Shown: piece after piece, positions 28,320-38,761 of the stretch
How positions within the stretch are numbered: position 1 is the first letter of the stretch
How the letters are laid out: each line of letters begins with the position of its first letter
NCBI RefSeq assembly: GCF_001645385.1
Contig: NZ_LVHI01000012.1
Span: 433,551 to 497,550 of the forward strand
Reading direction: 5' to 3'
Length of the DNA stretch: 64,000 nt
Origin: Rhodococcoides kyotonense
GTDB taxonomy: Bacteria > Actinomycetota > Actinomycetes > Mycobacteriales > Mycobacteriaceae
Translations under genes and position numbers: made by a program
Notes under the pieces: model-generated
Database searches by the model: none
Seen by the model: only the letters and a program-made list of their open reading frames with translations
What the model was told of the DNA's origin: nothing

Positions 28320-29903
28320 GTGACCGATCCCCGCCACTCCGATACCCCTCCGGGTGAGGATCACCCGGGATTCGACAACTACCGACCTGCGCCGCGTCAG
28401 GCCAGCAGGCGCACTCCGCTGCCTCCACTGCATCCCCCGGCGCCTCCTCCCGGTAAGGGGTCGGGCCCGAAACCGCCGCCGATGCCGCGCAAGCTGACGG
28501 TCACCCGCGTCGCCGCGATGCGTAGTCGCGAGCTGACGGGCAAGGGCATCGGCGCGTTCCAGCGAGCCGCCAAGGCCGACGGCGCCGACAAGTCCGGTCT
28601 GACGGCTCTGACGTACGCGACGATGGCGAACTTCGCGTCCGACGCGGCACTGGCCGTCGCGCTCGCGAACACGTTGTTCTTCTCGGCCGCGACGGGCGAG
28701 GACAAGACGAAGGTCGCGCTGTATCTGCTCATCACGATCGCGCCGTTCGCCGTCATCGCCCCGCTCATCGGCCCGATGCTCGACCGACTTCAACACGGCC
28801 GACGCATCGCGCTGGCCACGTCGTTCGTGCTGCGCGCGACGCTGGCGGTGGTCCTGGTGTTCAACTTCGACAGTTGGGTGCTGTACCCGGCGGCGCTCGG
28901 CATGCTCGTACTCAGCAAATCGTTCGCGGTGCTCAAGAGTGCCGTGACCCCGAGGGTGCTACCACCGGAGATCGACCTCGTCCGCGTCAACTCGCGGCTC
29001 ACCGTGTTCGGTCTGATCGGCGGCACGATCGTCGCAGGCGGTGTCGCGGCCGTGGTCGCGTGGCTCGCCGGGTCGTCGGGCGCGCTGTGGTTCGTCGCCG
29101 CCATCACGATCTTCGGCGCGTACCTGAGCATGCGGATCCCGTCGTGGGTCGAGGTCACCGAGGGCGAGGTCCCCGCGACACTCAGCTACCACGGCGACGA
29201 CGCCGTCACCGAGGTCATCCGACGCGAGAAGCAGACGGCCGCTGCCCCGAGGAACCGTCGTCAGCCCCTGGGCAAAGCCGTCATCGTCGGATTGTGGGGC
29301 AACGGCACGATTCGAATCCTGACCGGGTTCCTCACGCTGTACGTCGCGTTCGTCGCCAAATCGCAGACCGAACACGAACCGATCAAGCAGGCCGCGATGC
29401 TCGGACTCGTCGGCGCGGGCGCAGCGATCGGAAACTTCGCCGGCAACGCCGCGGGCGCGCGCATCAAGCTCGGCAGGCCCGCGATCGTCGTCCTGCGCTG
29501 CGCCGCCGCCGTGACGGCGTTCGCGATCATCGCAGCCATCACCGACAGTCTGCTGACCGCTGCGCTGGCGGCTCTCGTCGCCTCCTGCGCCAGCGCCCTC
29601 GCGAAGGTCTCCCTCGACGCGTCGCTGCAATCCGATCTGCCGCCCGAATCCATCGCATCCGGATTCGGGCGTTCGGAGACCGTTCTGCAGCTCTGCTGGG
29701 TTCTCGGCGGAACGTTGGGCGTGCTGCTGCCGACCGAATACTGGCTGGGTTTCACCGTCGTCTCGGTATTACTTACGATCGGACTCGCGCAGACCTTCCT
29801 CACCTACCGAGGAAAGTCGCTGCTGCCCGGGCTCGGCGGAAACCGTCCCGAGCACGCCGAGCAGACCTTTCCCGACGCCGCCACCCGACAGAACGTGAGC
29901 TAA
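28320..29903 (+). CDS. MFS transporter with proline-rich cytoplasmic N-terminus
   Basis: A 527-residue membrane protein with a disordered N-terminus of about 60 residues rich in Pro (PPLHPPAPPPGKGSGPKPPPMP), followed by about twelve helices. It corresponds in position to M. tuberculosis Rv0876c, which lies next to the DUF2771 gene as here. The stop TAA is directly followed by the GTG start of DUF2771 (no gap), so the two are co-translated. The start is GTG 28320. Substrate and role are unknown. Confidence 0.8.
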   Translation: MTDPRHSDTPPGEDHPGFDNYRPAPRQASRRTPLPPLHPPAPPPGKGSGPKPPPMPRKLTVTRVAAMRSRELTGKGIGAFQRAAKADGADKSGLTALTYATMANFASDAALAVALANTLFFSAATGEDKTKVALYLLITIAPFAVIAPLIGPMLDRLQHGRRIALATSFVLRATLAVVLVFNFDSWVLYPAALGMLVLSKSFAVLKSAVTPRVLPPEIDLVRVNSRLTVFGLIGGTIVAGGVAAVVAWLAGSSGALWFVAAITIFGAYLSMRIPSWVEVTEGEVPATLSYHGDDAVTEVIRREKQTAAAPRNRRQPLGKAVIVGLWGNGTIRILTGFLTLYVAFVAKSQTEHEPIKQAAMLGLVGAGAAIGNFAGNAAGARIKLGRPAIVVLRCAAAVTAFAIIAAITDSLLTAALAALVASCASALAKVSLDASLQSDLPPESIASGFGRSETVLQLCWVLGGTLGVLLPTEYWLGFTVVSVLLTIGLAQTFLTYRGKSLLPGLGGNRPEHAEQTFPDAATRQNVS

Positions 29904-30416
29904 GTGAACCTCGCACCGAAAACCAAGAAGATCCTGGCAATCGGGGCGGCCGTTGCCGTCGTCGTGCTCGTCGCCTTCGTCGGGGTGTTGGCGCTCCTCG
30001 TCCGGGACGCACCCTCCGGGCGACCGAGCATCACAGCTTTCGCCGACGGCCGGACCATCGACGTCCAGCCCTACCTGTACTGCCCCGTAGACCAGCCTTT
30101 GTGCGGCAGTGACGGCGAGAGCGTCACTCTGCCGGTACGCGAGGGACGTCCGCTCCAGCTGTCGCTACCGAGCGAGATCGCGTCGGCGCCGTGGATTCTC
30201 GCCGCCGTGTACTCCGACGAGTCGGGAAGCGACGCCGTCGAAACCGACACCCTGTACCTCCCCGACTCGACCTCGGCGGTGACGGTCCCGCCGGTCGACG
30301 ACCAGGGTCGTGCGCTGCTGGGCGTCGAGGTCCGACTGCCGTCCGGCGTCATCGACACCGACACCCAGCAGGAAGAGATCGTCAGTCACGCGATCTGGTC
30401 GATCGCCACGGCCTGA
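29904..30416 (+). CDS. DUF2771 family exported or membrane-anchored protein
   Basis: A 170-residue protein with one N-terminal helix (ILAIGAAVAVVVLVAFVGVLALLV) acting as signal or anchor, then a soluble extracytoplasmic domain with the paired cysteines in YLYCPVDQPLCGSDGE. It corresponds to Rv0875c and abuts the MFS gene without a gap. It may work with that membrane protein; the function itself is unknown. Confidence 0.82.
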   Translation: MNLAPKTKKILAIGAAVAVVVLVAFVGVLALLVRDAPSGRPSITAFADGRTIDVQPYLYCPVDQPLCGSDGESVTLPVREGRPLQLSLPSEIASAPWILAAVYSDESGSDAVETDTLYLPDSTSAVTVPPVDDQGRALLGVEVRLPSGVIDTDTQQEEIVSHAIWSIATA

Positions 30417-30434
30417 GCGGAGATCGTTTCTTGC

Positions 30435-30848
30435 TCAGCTGTCCAATTCCCGGGCCACCGCGCGCACGACCTCGGAGATCTTCTGCGCGGTCTTGCGGTC
30501 CGGGTACTTACCCTTGCGCAGCTCCGGCTGAATGGTTGCCTCGAGCAACGTGATCATGTCCTCGACCATGCCGTGCAACTGGTCCGGAGTGTGTTTGCGC
30601 TCCACTGGCTCACGCCGGTTCGCGCTGTTCTGCCGCACCGACGGGGCAGGTTCGAGCACCTTCAGACTGAGCGCCTGAGGACCGCGTCGACCGGCAGCCA
30701 TGCCGAACTCGACCTTCTGGCCTGCCTTGAGGCCCTCGACGCCGGGAGGAAGCGCAGACGAACGAACGTAGACGTCCTCTCCCTCTTCCTGCGAGAGAAA
30801 GCCGAAACCCTTGTCGACGTCGTACCACTTCACCTTGCCGGTCGGCAC
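30435..30848 (-). CDS. cspB: Cold-shock-domain protein with C-terminal extension
   Basis: A 137-residue RNA/DNA-binding protein. The cold-shock domain (residues 1-66) has the RNP-like segments [17 protein letters not shown] and [10 protein letters not shown]. The C-terminal extension ([18 protein letters not shown]...[26 protein letters not shown]) is typical of the longer mycobacterial CspB (Rv0871). GTG 30848 gives the same N-terminus, PTGKVKWYD. It is convergent with DUF2771 and divergent from a small membrane-protein gene. Confidence 0.92.
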   Translation of the reverse strand: MPTGKVKWYDVDKGFGFLSQEEGEDVYVRSSALPPGVEGLKAGQKVEFGMAAGRRGPQALSLKVLEPAPSVRQNSANRREPVERKHTPDQLHGMVEDMITLLEATIQPELRKGKYPDRKTAQKISEVVRAVARELDS

Positions 30849-30997
30849 TGCGCTCACCCGTCCATTCGCTCGAAGTACTTCCACACAACAGTCGCGCCCC
30901 ACATACGAACGTAGGACGCGAATACTGCAGTCTACAGCGGAGGGCATCTGCGAGGCATCTGCGTTTTCGTTCGCAGCCCAGCCGCTAAGTTGGTGAC

Positions 30998-31213
30998 GTG
31001 CCCGATTCGCGCCCCCACCGCAACACACTGCTCCGCGTCGCACTGACGATCTTCGCCGTCGGCCTGCTGGCGATCGTGGCCATCTTTCTCGTTCCCGCGA
31101 TCACGAACGAGGAACCGCCACTGTGGCTTTATCTGACTGCAATGCTCGCGTCGCCCCTCGGCTTCGTTCTGGCGCTAGTGTTTGCGCTGATGTCCGGTAG
31201 ACGTGCGAGGTAG
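30998..31213 (+). CDS. Small two-helix membrane protein
   Basis: A 71-residue protein with two hydrophobic helices ([22 protein letters not shown] and [23 protein letters not shown]) between basic ends. It starts at GTG 30998 and lies 12 bp upstream of the YccF gene, so both are probably on one transcript. I do not recognise the family. Confidence 0.65.
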   Translation: MPDSRPHRNTLLRVALTIFAVGLLAIVAIFLVPAITNEEPPLWLYLTAMLASPLGFVLALVFALMSGRRAR

Positions 31214-31225
31214 AGGGGCCGACAA

Positions 31226-31597
31226 GTGCGAGTGATCCTGAACGTCATCTGGCTGATCTTCGGCGGACTCTGGCTGGCACTCGGCTATTTCGCTGCGGGC
31301 ATCGTCTGCTGCATTCTCATCATCACCATCCCGTTCGGCATCGCGTCGTTCCGCGTGGGCGTCTACGCGCTGTGGCCGTTCGGCAAGACCGTCGTCGAGA
31401 AACCGACCGCCGGAGTCGCGTCGTTGATCGGCAACGTGATCTGGGTGATCGTCGCCGGCATCTGGCTCTCGATCGGTCACATCGTCACGGCGGTCGCGAT
31501 GGCGATCACGATCATCGGCATCCCGCTCGCGATCGCGAACTTGAAGATGATCCCGATCTCCCTGATGCCACTCGGCAAGGACATCGTCGACGCCTGA
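31226..31597 (+). CDS. YccF domain-containing inner-membrane protein
   Basis: A 123-residue protein with two copies of the YccF motif. The first is VIWLIFGGLWLALGYFAAGIVCCILIITIPFGIASFR, followed by LWPFGK; the second is NVIWVIVAGIWLSIGHIVTAVAMAITIIGIPLAIANLK, followed by LMPLGK. Four hydrophobic helices are expected. M. tuberculosis Rv0870c lies at the same place between cspB and rpfA. The molecular role of YccF proteins is not established. Confidence 0.88.
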   Translation: MRVILNVIWLIFGGLWLALGYFAAGIVCCILIITIPFGIASFRVGVYALWPFGKTVVEKPTAGVASLIGNVIWVIVAGIWLSIGHIVTAVAMAITIIGIPLAIANLKMIPISLMPLGKDIVDA

Positions 31598-31631
31598 TCA
31601 CTTCAGCCCCTCCCGCCCCATTCCGGCTAGA

Positions 31632-31647
31632 TGTGACTTCTGTCACA
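31632..31647. promoter_or_regulatory. CRP/Cmr-type cAMP receptor site
   Basis: TGTGACTTCTGTCACA is a full match to the TGTGA-N6-TCACA consensus of CRP, with perfectly symmetric arms. It lies 35 bp after the YccF stop and upstream of rpfA. From memory, rpfA belongs to the CRP (Rv3676) regulon of M. tuberculosis, which fits. Its distance to the proposed promoter at 31784 is large, about 180 bp from the start point. Confidence 0.7.
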
Positions 31648-31783
31648 TAACAGCGGCATAACGGAAGGGCAACGAGCGGGCGACGCCGACGCATCACCGC
31701 CGCTAGCTGGGAGTTCGCCGGCCCCGCATTCCGTTACCCGAACGACTGTGGCCGCGTCCCCCGAAATCGACAGTTACCAAATG

Positions 31784-31812
31784 GTGACACTCCGGCGGAA
31801 CTTCAGTACGGT
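31784..31812 (+). promoter_or_regulatory. Candidate rpfA promoter
   Basis: GTGACA (31784-31789) and TACGGT (31807-31812) are separated by 17 bp and resemble SigA-type -35 and -10 boxes. The predicted start near 31819 is just upstream of the riboswitch. An imperfect inverted repeat TTACCA-AA-TGGTGA overlaps the -35 box and could be a second regulator site. Confidence 0.5.
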
Positions 31813-31825
31813 CATCAGCGGCTGA

Positions 31826-32689
<864 letters not shown>

Positions 32690-32701
32690 GCGCCGCACGT
32701 A

Positions 32702-32738
32702 CGCGAAAGGCCCCCGAGATTCTCGGGGGCCTTTCGCG
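32702..32738. terminator. Hairpin terminator after rpfA
   Basis: A perfect inverted repeat with 18-bp arms (CGCGAAAGGCCCCCGAGA and its complement) follows the rpfA stop by 13 bp. It also lies just after the stop of the convergent small gene at 32750, so it can serve both strands. Confidence 0.88.
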
Positions 32739-32749
32739 TATCTGTTCTT

Positions 32750-32938
32750 CTAACGGTTGACGACGGTCACCGGGTGCGCGTACGGCAGCTGCTCCACCGG
32801 CAACGGGAACTCCGTCTCCTCGCCGAACGGGGACAGGCCTCCCGATCGGGAGGACGAGAGCTCGGTCACCGCGTGATCGCCACGAGCGGTTTCGGGCCAG
32901 CCTGGATCGACATAGGGCTTCTTCGACTTGTTCACCAT
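32750..32938 (-). CDS. Small conserved-looking protein of unknown function
   Basis: A 62-residue soluble peptide beginning [22 protein letters not shown] and ending [18 protein letters not shown]. The basic start and Pro-rich composition do not match a family I can name. It is divergent from the helicase-associated gene (61-bp gap) and convergent with rpfA across a shared terminator, a layout that supports a real gene. M. tuberculosis has short hypothetical genes in this neighbourhood. Confidence 0.6.
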   Translation of the reverse strand: MVNKSKKPYVDPGWPETARGDHAVTELSSSRSGGLSPFGEETEFPLPVEQLPYAHPVTVVNR

Positions 32939-32999
32939 GCGCCCATTTTGACACCTGCGACGCGCCGTACACCAGCCCAGGTCTCTAATCTGTAAAGCA

Positions 33000-35270
33000 A
33001 TGACCGATACAGCAGTGGCTTCGGACCTCGCGGCGTGGCTGAGATCCCGTACCGACACCGAGCTCGTCACCACCCTGACGCTGCGGCCGGACCTGACCGT
33101 GCCGCCGCCGTCGACCATCGGGGTGCTCGCCGGGCGTGCCGAACAGCGAGCCTCGATCCTGCGCGCCGCGGACACGCTGGACACTCTCACGCTGACGATT
33201 CTCGAGATGCTCGCCATCGAGGGCGCTCACGAAATGCCGGTCACGCGGGCCCAGCTCGACGCGATCATCGCCAAACGAGCCACGGGCAAGGCCGTCGACC
33301 GCGCACTCACGTCGTTGCGCGAACGTGCACTCGTCTGGGGCACGACGTCGCTGCGCATGGTTCCTGCCGCTCGTGACGCCGTGCCCTGGCGTGTCGGTCG
33401 CATTCTCGACGCCACCGAGCAGCTCACCGCCGAGCAGATCACCGCAGCGCTCGCCGAACTGGACGACAGCGAACGTAGCCTGCTCGAGACGCTGGCAAGG
33501 TCGTCGCCCACCGGCAGGACGAGGGACGCAGCACCCGACACTCCCCCCGATCGGCCGGTGCAGAAACTCCTGCGCGCGGGTCTGCTGATCTGGCTCGACG
33601 AGCAGACCGTCGAACTGCCGCACCAGGTCGGACAGACGTTGCGCGGCGAACCCGTCTCCGATCCGACGTCGCTGACACCTCCGAAGCCCGCGACCAGCAA
33701 ATTGACCGCGGCCGACGTCAACGCCGCTGCAGCAGGCGAGGCACTCGAACTGATTCGGCACTGCGGGGCCGTCGTGCAGGCGTTGTCCGACACCCCGGCT
33801 CCGGCACTGAAGGCCGGTGGCCTCGGTGTCCGCGAGATCAAACGCATCGCTAAAGTCACCGGGCTCGACGACACCCGCGTCGGACTGCTCGTCGAATTGC
33901 TCGCGGCCGCGTCGCTCATCTCGAGCGGCACCCCGGACCCGCTGCCACCGAACGATTCCGGTGAGGACTACTGGGCACCGACGTCGGCCGTCGACGCATG
34001 GACGAACGGCACCACCGCCGCCAAGTGGCACACGCTCGCGTCGGCGTGGCTCGATCTGCAGCGCGCGCCGTGGCTGATCGGGATGCGTGATCCGAGCGAC
34101 AAGCCTGTCGCCGCACTGTCCGACGAAGTGCGGTCCCCCGCCGCGCCGCGTGACCGGCGGACCATCCTCGAGTACCTGGCCGACCTGGGAACGGGTGTGG
34201 CAGCGGGTGAGATCGACATCTCGCGCGGCCTGGCGTGGCGTCGTCCCCGGTCGGCGGCCCGGTTCTCACCGCGGCCGGTCTCCCGCATGCTCGCCGAGGC
34301 GACGGCACTGAGCATCGTCGCGCGCGGGGCACTGTCGACACCCGGCAAGGCGCTGCTGCACGGCGGCGACGCGGAAGCGGAGATGCGCGACGCGCTCCCC
34401 ACCCCGATCGACTACGTGCTGGTGCAGGCCGACCTCACCCTCGTCGCGCCCGGACCGCTCGAACCGGAGTTGTCGGACCGCATCGACCTCGTCGCCGACG
34501 TCGAATCCGCAGGTGCCGCGACGATGTACCGCATCACCGACGACAGCCTGCGCCGCGCACTCGACGTCGGAATGTCCGCATCCGAACTGCACTCGCTCTT
34601 CGAGGTGCACTCGCGCACGCCGGTGCCGCAGGGCCTGACCTATCTGATCGACGACGTCGCCCGCAGGCACGGGCGGTTGCGCGCGGGTGTGGCGTCGTCG
34701 TTCGTGCGGTGCGAGGACCCGGCGCTGCTGGCCGAGGTGCTGAAGTCGCCGGCATCCGAGCAGTTGGCGCTGCGCGGACTTGCCCCGACGGTGGCGATCT
34801 CGCAGGCGCCGCTGGCCGAGGTCCTGGCCGTGCTGTCCGCGGCCGGGTTCGCGCCTGCCGGTGAGGACGCGAGCGGTGCCATCGTCGACCTGCGTACCCA
34901 CGGCGCCCGCGTGTCCGCGCGTCGGCACCGTCCGACGTACCGGAACCAGGCGGTCCCGACCGAGGAACAACTCGGACGGCTCGTCACCGAGCTGCGCGCC
35001 GGGGAGCGGGCAGCATCGGCGGGCGGCAAGACCGTTCGCTCCGACGGCACCCGCGCGACCGGGTCGGCGACGATGGCCCTGCTGCAAACGGCCGTCAAGG
35101 TGCGTCGCAGCGTGTCCATCGGGTACGTCGACGCCCAAGGTGTCGCGTCGCAACGCGTCGTGGACCCGGTGAGCGTCGGCGGCGGGCAGCTCGACGCGTT
35201 CGACCCGGCAACCGGGGTTGTCCGGCGATTCACTCTGCACCGCATCACGTCGGTGGCGCTCGTGGAGTAG
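33000..35270 (+). CDS. Helicase-associated domain protein (XPB partner, Rv0862c-like)
   Basis: A 756-residue protein, the same length I recall for its M. tuberculosis counterpart Rv0862c. It has winged-helix-like N-terminal segments and a C-terminal helicase-associated (Helicase_C_3) region with a terminal WYL-like strand set ([46 protein letters not shown]). It lacks Walker motifs, so it is not a helicase itself. It lies next to the XPB helicase gene and probably acts with it. The start is ATG 33000. Confidence 0.85.
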   Translation: MTDTAVASDLAAWLRSRTDTELVTTLTLRPDLTVPPPSTIGVLAGRAEQRASILRAADTLDTLTLTILEMLAIEGAHEMPVTRAQLDAIIAKRATGKAVDRALTSLRERALVWGTTSLRMVPAARDAVPWRVGRILDATEQLTAEQITAALAELDDSERSLLETLARSSPTGRTRDAAPDTPPDRPVQKLLRAGLLIWLDEQTVELPHQVGQTLRGEPVSDPTSLTPPKPATSKLTAADVNAAAAGEALELIRHCGAVVQALSDTPAPALKAGGLGVREIKRIAKVTGLDDTRVGLLVELLAAASLISSGTPDPLPPNDSGEDYWAPTSAVDAWTNGTTAAKWHTLASAWLDLQRAPWLIGMRDPSDKPVAALSDEVRSPAAPRDRRTILEYLADLGTGVAAGEIDISRGLAWRRPRSAARFSPRPVSRMLAEATALSIVARGALSTPGKALLHGGDAEAEMRDALPTPIDYVLVQADLTLVAPGPLEPELSDRIDLVADVESAGAATMYRITDDSLRRALDVGMSASELHSLFEVHSRTPVPQGLTYLIDDVARRHGRLRAGVASSFVRCEDPALLAEVLKSPASEQLALRGLAPTVAISQAPLAEVLAVLSAAGFAPAGEDASGAIVDLRTHGARVSARRHRPTYRNQAVPTEEQLGRLVTELRAGERAASAGGKTVRSDGTRATGSATMALLQTAVKVRRSVSIGYVDAQGVASQRVVDPVSVGGGQLDAFDPATGVVRRFTLHRITSVALVE

Positions 35271-35340
35271 GCGGCTGCGCCGCACGTGCGCGCGAATGTA
35301 CAGCCGGCTATACATTCGCGCTCACGTGCGCGGAAGCCGC
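35271..35340. repeat. Dispersed palindrome P1 (nested inverted repeats)
   Basis: A 70-bp nested palindrome fills most of the gap between the helicase-associated gene and XPB. Outer arms GCGGCT/AGCCGC, inner CACGTG/CACGTG, and a core GCGCGAATGTA/TACATTCGCGC around AGCCGGCT are symmetric about one centre. A 37-bp stretch is identical to palindrome P2 at 44979. It may also terminate or insulate transcription. Confidence 0.75.
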
Positions 35341-35387
35341 CTCGTGTGGACAATGGAAGAATTGCGCACTTTCCGTAGGAGGAATCG

Positions 35388-37043
35388 GTGACCGACGGAC
35401 CCCTCATCGTCCAGTCCGACAAGACGCTGTTGCTCGAGATCGACCACCCGCAGGCAGGCGAAGCCCGCGGCGCCATCGCGCCGTTCGCGGAGCTCGAACG
35501 CGCGCCCGAGCACGTCCACACGTATCGCATCACGCCCCTCGCGCTGTGGAACGCGCGCGCGGCCGGTCACGACGCCGAACAGGTCGTCGACGCACTGGTC
35601 AACTACTCGCGCTACGCGGTCCCGCAGCCGCTGCTCGTCGACATCGTCGACACGATGGCCCGCTACGGCCGTCTGCAGCTGGTCAAGAACCCGGCCCACG
35701 GGCTGTCGCTCGTCAGCCTCGACCGTGCCGTGCTGACCGAGGTCATGCGTCACAAGAAGATCGCGCCCATGCTCGGCGCCAAAGTCGACGACGACACCGT
35801 CATCGTCCACCCGAGCGAGCGCGGTCACCTCAAGCAGATGCTGCTGAAGATCGGCTGGCCCGCCGAGGACCTCGCCGGTTACGTCGACGGCGAAGCGCAC
35901 CCGATCGATCTCGACCAGGAAGGCGGCCACTGGTCGCTGCGCGACTACCAGGAGATGGCGGCCGACTCGTTCTGGGCGGGCGGCAGTGGCGTCGTCGTGC
36001 TCCCCTGCGGCGCGGGCAAGACGATGGTCGGAGCTGCCGCGATGGCCAAGGCGAAGGCGACGACGCTCATCCTCGTCACCAATACCGTCGCCGGCAGGCA
36101 GTGGAAGCGCGAGCTGATCGCGCGCACGTCGCTGACCGAGGACGAGATCGGCGAATACTCGGGCGAGCGCAAGGAGATCCGCCCGGTCACGATCGCGACG
36201 TACCAGGTGATCACGCGTCGAACCAAGGGTGAATACAAGCACCTGGAGTTGTTCGACTCCCGCGACTGGGGCCTGGTCATCTACGACGAGGTCCATCTGC
36301 TGCCCGCGCCGGTCTTCCGTATGACGGCCGACCTGCAGTCGCGTCGACGCCTCGGACTCACCGCGACGCTCGTGCGTGAGGACGGCCGCGAGGGCGACGT
36401 CTTCTCGCTCATCGGCCCCAAGCGGTACGACGCGCCGTGGAAGGACATCGAGGCGCAGGGCTGGATCGCGCCCGCGGAGTGCATCGAGGTCCGGGTCACG
36501 CTGACGGACGCCGAGCGTATGGCCTACGCCGTCGCCGAGCCGGAAGAGCGCTACAAGCTGTGCTCGACGGCCCACACCAAGATCGCCGTCGTGAAGTCGA
36601 TTCTCGCCAAGCACGAGGACGCACCCACGTTGGTGATCGGCGCTTATCTCGACCAGCTCGAGGAGCTCGGTGAGGCGCTGAACGCGCCGGTGATCCAGGG
36701 GTCGACGAGAAACAAGGAACGAGAGCAGCTGTTCGACGCGTTCCGCCGCGGCGAGATCCAGACGTTGGTGGTCAGCAAGGTGGCCAACTTCTCGATCGAT
36801 CTACCGGAAGCGTCTGTGGCAGTGCAGGTTTCGGGCACGTTCGGATCGCGGCAAGAAGAGGCGCAGCGCCTCGGACGACTGCTGCGGCCGAAACACGACG
36901 GCGGACAGGCGCACTTCTACTCCGTCGTCTCCCGGGACACGCTCGACGCGGAGTACGCCGCACACCGCCAGCGTTTCCTGGCCGAGCAGGGGTACGCCTA
37001 CCGCATCACGGACGCCGACGACATGCTCGGTCCCGCGATCTGA
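35388..37043 (+). CDS. XPB/Ercc3-type DNA repair helicase
   Basis: A 551-residue superfamily 2 helicase. An N-terminal damage-recognition-like region precedes RecA-like domain 1, with Walker A CGAGKTM near residue 210 and DEVH near residue 300. The RED-type motif region REDGREGD and domain 2 (SIDLPEASVAVQVSGTFGSRQEEAQRLGRLLRPK) follow. M. tuberculosis ercc3 (Rv0861c) is a 3'-5' helicase paired with the same neighbour. GTG 35388 has AGGAGG seven bases upstream. Confidence 0.92.
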   Translation: MTDGPLIVQSDKTLLLEIDHPQAGEARGAIAPFAELERAPEHVHTYRITPLALWNARAAGHDAEQVVDALVNYSRYAVPQPLLVDIVDTMARYGRLQLVKNPAHGLSLVSLDRAVLTEVMRHKKIAPMLGAKVDDDTVIVHPSERGHLKQMLLKIGWPAEDLAGYVDGEAHPIDLDQEGGHWSLRDYQEMAADSFWAGGSGVVVLPCGAGKTMVGAAAMAKAKATTLILVTNTVAGRQWKRELIARTSLTEDEIGEYSGERKEIRPVTIATYQVITRRTKGEYKHLELFDSRDWGLVIYDEVHLLPAPVFRMTADLQSRRRLGLTATLVREDGREGDVFSLIGPKRYDAPWKDIEAQGWIAPAECIEVRVTLTDAERMAYAVAEPEERYKLCSTAHTKIAVVKSILAKHEDAPTLVIGAYLDQLEELGEALNAPVIQGSTRNKEREQLFDAFRRGEIQTLVVSKVANFSIDLPEASVAVQVSGTFGSRQEEAQRLGRLLRPKHDGGQAHFYSVVSRDTLDAEYAAHRQRFLAEQGYAYRITDADDMLGPAI

Positions 37044-37065
37044 CAGACGTGCTAATAATGGGCGT

Positions 37066-37731
37066 GTGCGCCAATTCCAGTTTCCTGTCGACGTAGCCCA
37101 CGCCAAGTCGGTGAACGAGACGATGGCCGACGTACGCAGGCTTCGCGTGTCGGCCATCGTGACCGCGGTGGTGCTGATCGGCGCCGGGATCTGGTTCTTC
37201 TGGATGGCACACCCGTGGTCGTACATCCTCGGCGCGGTGTTCTTGATCACTGCGGCGACGTCGCTGTGGGTCACGGTCTGGGCCCCGCGCAAGGTCGGCA
37301 CCGTCGAAGACCTCTACGCGAAGGGCGGCCTCGTGCCGGCGGTCATCGCGGAGAAGCGGGCGCGCGGTGTGACGTTGCTGGCGCTCGTCGACATCGCGAA
37401 ACCCGACGCGGACACGCGTCACTTCGCACTGGTCACCCGCAGCATTCGAACACTTCCCGGCCACGAATTGGTGGAAGGCGAACTGGTTCCGTCGATTTCG
37501 GTGCTCGCCGACCGCAACAAGAACACGATCGGCGACACCTGGCAGATGGTGTCTCCCATGCCGATCGCATGGGGAACCACCGACAAGACGATCATCGCGC
37601 GCGCGACGGCCGAGATCTCCGACGAAGAATGGGCCTTGCTCGTCGCGAACATCGGTCTGTCGGCGAAGGTGCGTGAGGCCGACAACCAGCAGTTGCTCGT
37701 CGACCCGCACGACCTTCCCGACGACCTCTGA
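37066..37731 (+). CDS. DUF3239-like membrane-anchored protein
   Basis: A 221-residue protein with two hydrophobic helices near the N-terminus (VSAIVTAVVLIGAGIWFFWM and YILGAVFLITAATSLWVTVW) and a soluble C-terminal domain containing RGVTLLALVDIAKPD and PGHELVEGELVPSISVLADRN. I read it as DUF3239, known from corynebacteria, but this assignment is tentative. It starts at GTG 37066, follows XPB by 22 bp, and abuts the convergent oxidoreductase gene at 37732. Confidence 0.65.
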   Translation: MRQFQFPVDVAHAKSVNETMADVRRLRVSAIVTAVVLIGAGIWFFWMAHPWSYILGAVFLITAATSLWVTVWAPRKVGTVEDLYAKGGLVPAVIAEKRARGVTLLALVDIAKPDADTRHFALVTRSIRTLPGHELVEGELVPSISVLADRNKNTIGDTWQMVSPMPIAWGTTDKTIIARATAEISDEEWALLVANIGLSAKVREADNQQLLVDPHDLPDDL

Positions 37732-38718
37732 TCAGCTCAGTGCTGGAATGACCTCGCGCTCGAAGAGTTCGATGCCGGAGCGGTCGTAGGCCGCTTCGGG
37801 GAAGTAGAAGATGCCGTAGCCGAGGCCCTTCTCCTTCAACGCGGTGAGGTTCTCGACGATCTGCTCGGGCGTTCCTACGCCGGGCAATCCGCGGAACGCG
37901 CCGAGGGCAGCGTCCGCCTTCTCCGCACCCACGTGCTTGGCAAGACGCTCCTCGAGCTGCTTCAGCCGATCCTGCACCTCGGCCTCGCTGGAACCGATCG
38001 CGACGTTGTAGTTGGCCGAGCGAACGATGGCGTCGAAGTCGCGGCCGAGCGTGCGGCAGTGGCCTTCGAGCAGCTCGGACTTGCGCGTGAATCCTTCGAG
38101 AGTGCCGTCGAAGTTGGTGTAGTTCGCGTACTTCGCCGCGATCTTCAGCGTCACCTTCTCACCGCCGCCTGCAATCCACAGCGGAATTCCGCCGTCCTGC
38201 AACGGCTTCGGCCATACACGCGCGCCGTCGACCTGGTAGTACGTACCGTCGAGCGTCGCCGAGCCCGTCTCCCAAGCCTGCTTGAAGATCTGCACACCCT
38301 CGTCGAGCGCCCCGAGGCGATCACCCGCCTTCGGAAAGCCGTACCCGTACGCACGCCACTCGTGCTCGTACCACCCTGCGCCGATTCCCATCTCGACGCG
38401 TCCACCGGACACGAGATCCACGGTAGCGGCGACTTTCGCAAGGTAAGCAGGGTTGCGGTAGGCCATGGCGGTGCACATCTGACCGAGCCGGATACGCGAC
38501 GTCGACGCCGCGAACGCGGACATCAGTGTCCACGCCTCGTGCGTCGCCTCCTCGGTGGGCTCGGGGACCGTGTGGAAGTGGTCGTAGACCCACAGCGACT
38601 CCCACGGGCCGGAGTCGGCAGCCGTCGCCAGGGTGCGCATCACCTCCCACTGGTTCGAAGGATCGATGTCGACGAGATCGAGTCGCCAGCCTTGAGGAAT
38701 GAACAGTCCGAATCGCAT
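37732..38718 (-). CDS. LLM-class F420-dependent oxidoreductase
   Basis: A 328-residue luciferase-like TIM-barrel enzyme. RFGLFIPQGW, the SLWVYDHFHTVPEP segment, TSRIRLGQMCTAMAYRNPAYLAKVAATVDLVSGGRVEMGIGAGWYEHEW, and KPLQDGGIPLWIAGGGEK are the characteristic blocks of F420-using members of actinobacteria. The substrate is unknown. The ATG at 38718 leaves 43 bp to the divergent sigma factor gene, so the promoters are close or shared. Confidence 0.88.
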   Translation of the reverse strand: MRFGLFIPQGWRLDLVDIDPSNQWEVMRTLATAADSGPWESLWVYDHFHTVPEPTEEATHEAWTLMSAFAASTSRIRLGQMCTAMAYRNPAYLAKVAATVDLVSGGRVEMGIGAGWYEHEWRAYGYGFPKAGDRLGALDEGVQIFKQAWETGSATLDGTYYQVDGARVWPKPLQDGGIPLWIAGGGEKVTLKIAAKYANYTNFDGTLEGFTRKSELLEGHCRTLGRDFDAIVRSANYNVAIGSSEAEVQDRLKQLEERLAKHVGAEKADAALGAFRGLPGVGTPEQIVENLTALKEKGLGYGIFYFPEAAYDRSGIELFEREVIPALS

Positions 38719-38761
38719 GCTTCGAATCGTACCGAGCAGCTCGGTAATAGACTGCTCGTCC

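Noticed and set aside
36281..36499. Frames opposite the XPB helicase and other antisense frames of 60-110 codons
   Set aside because: They are shadows of strongly supported genes and carry no independent evidence.
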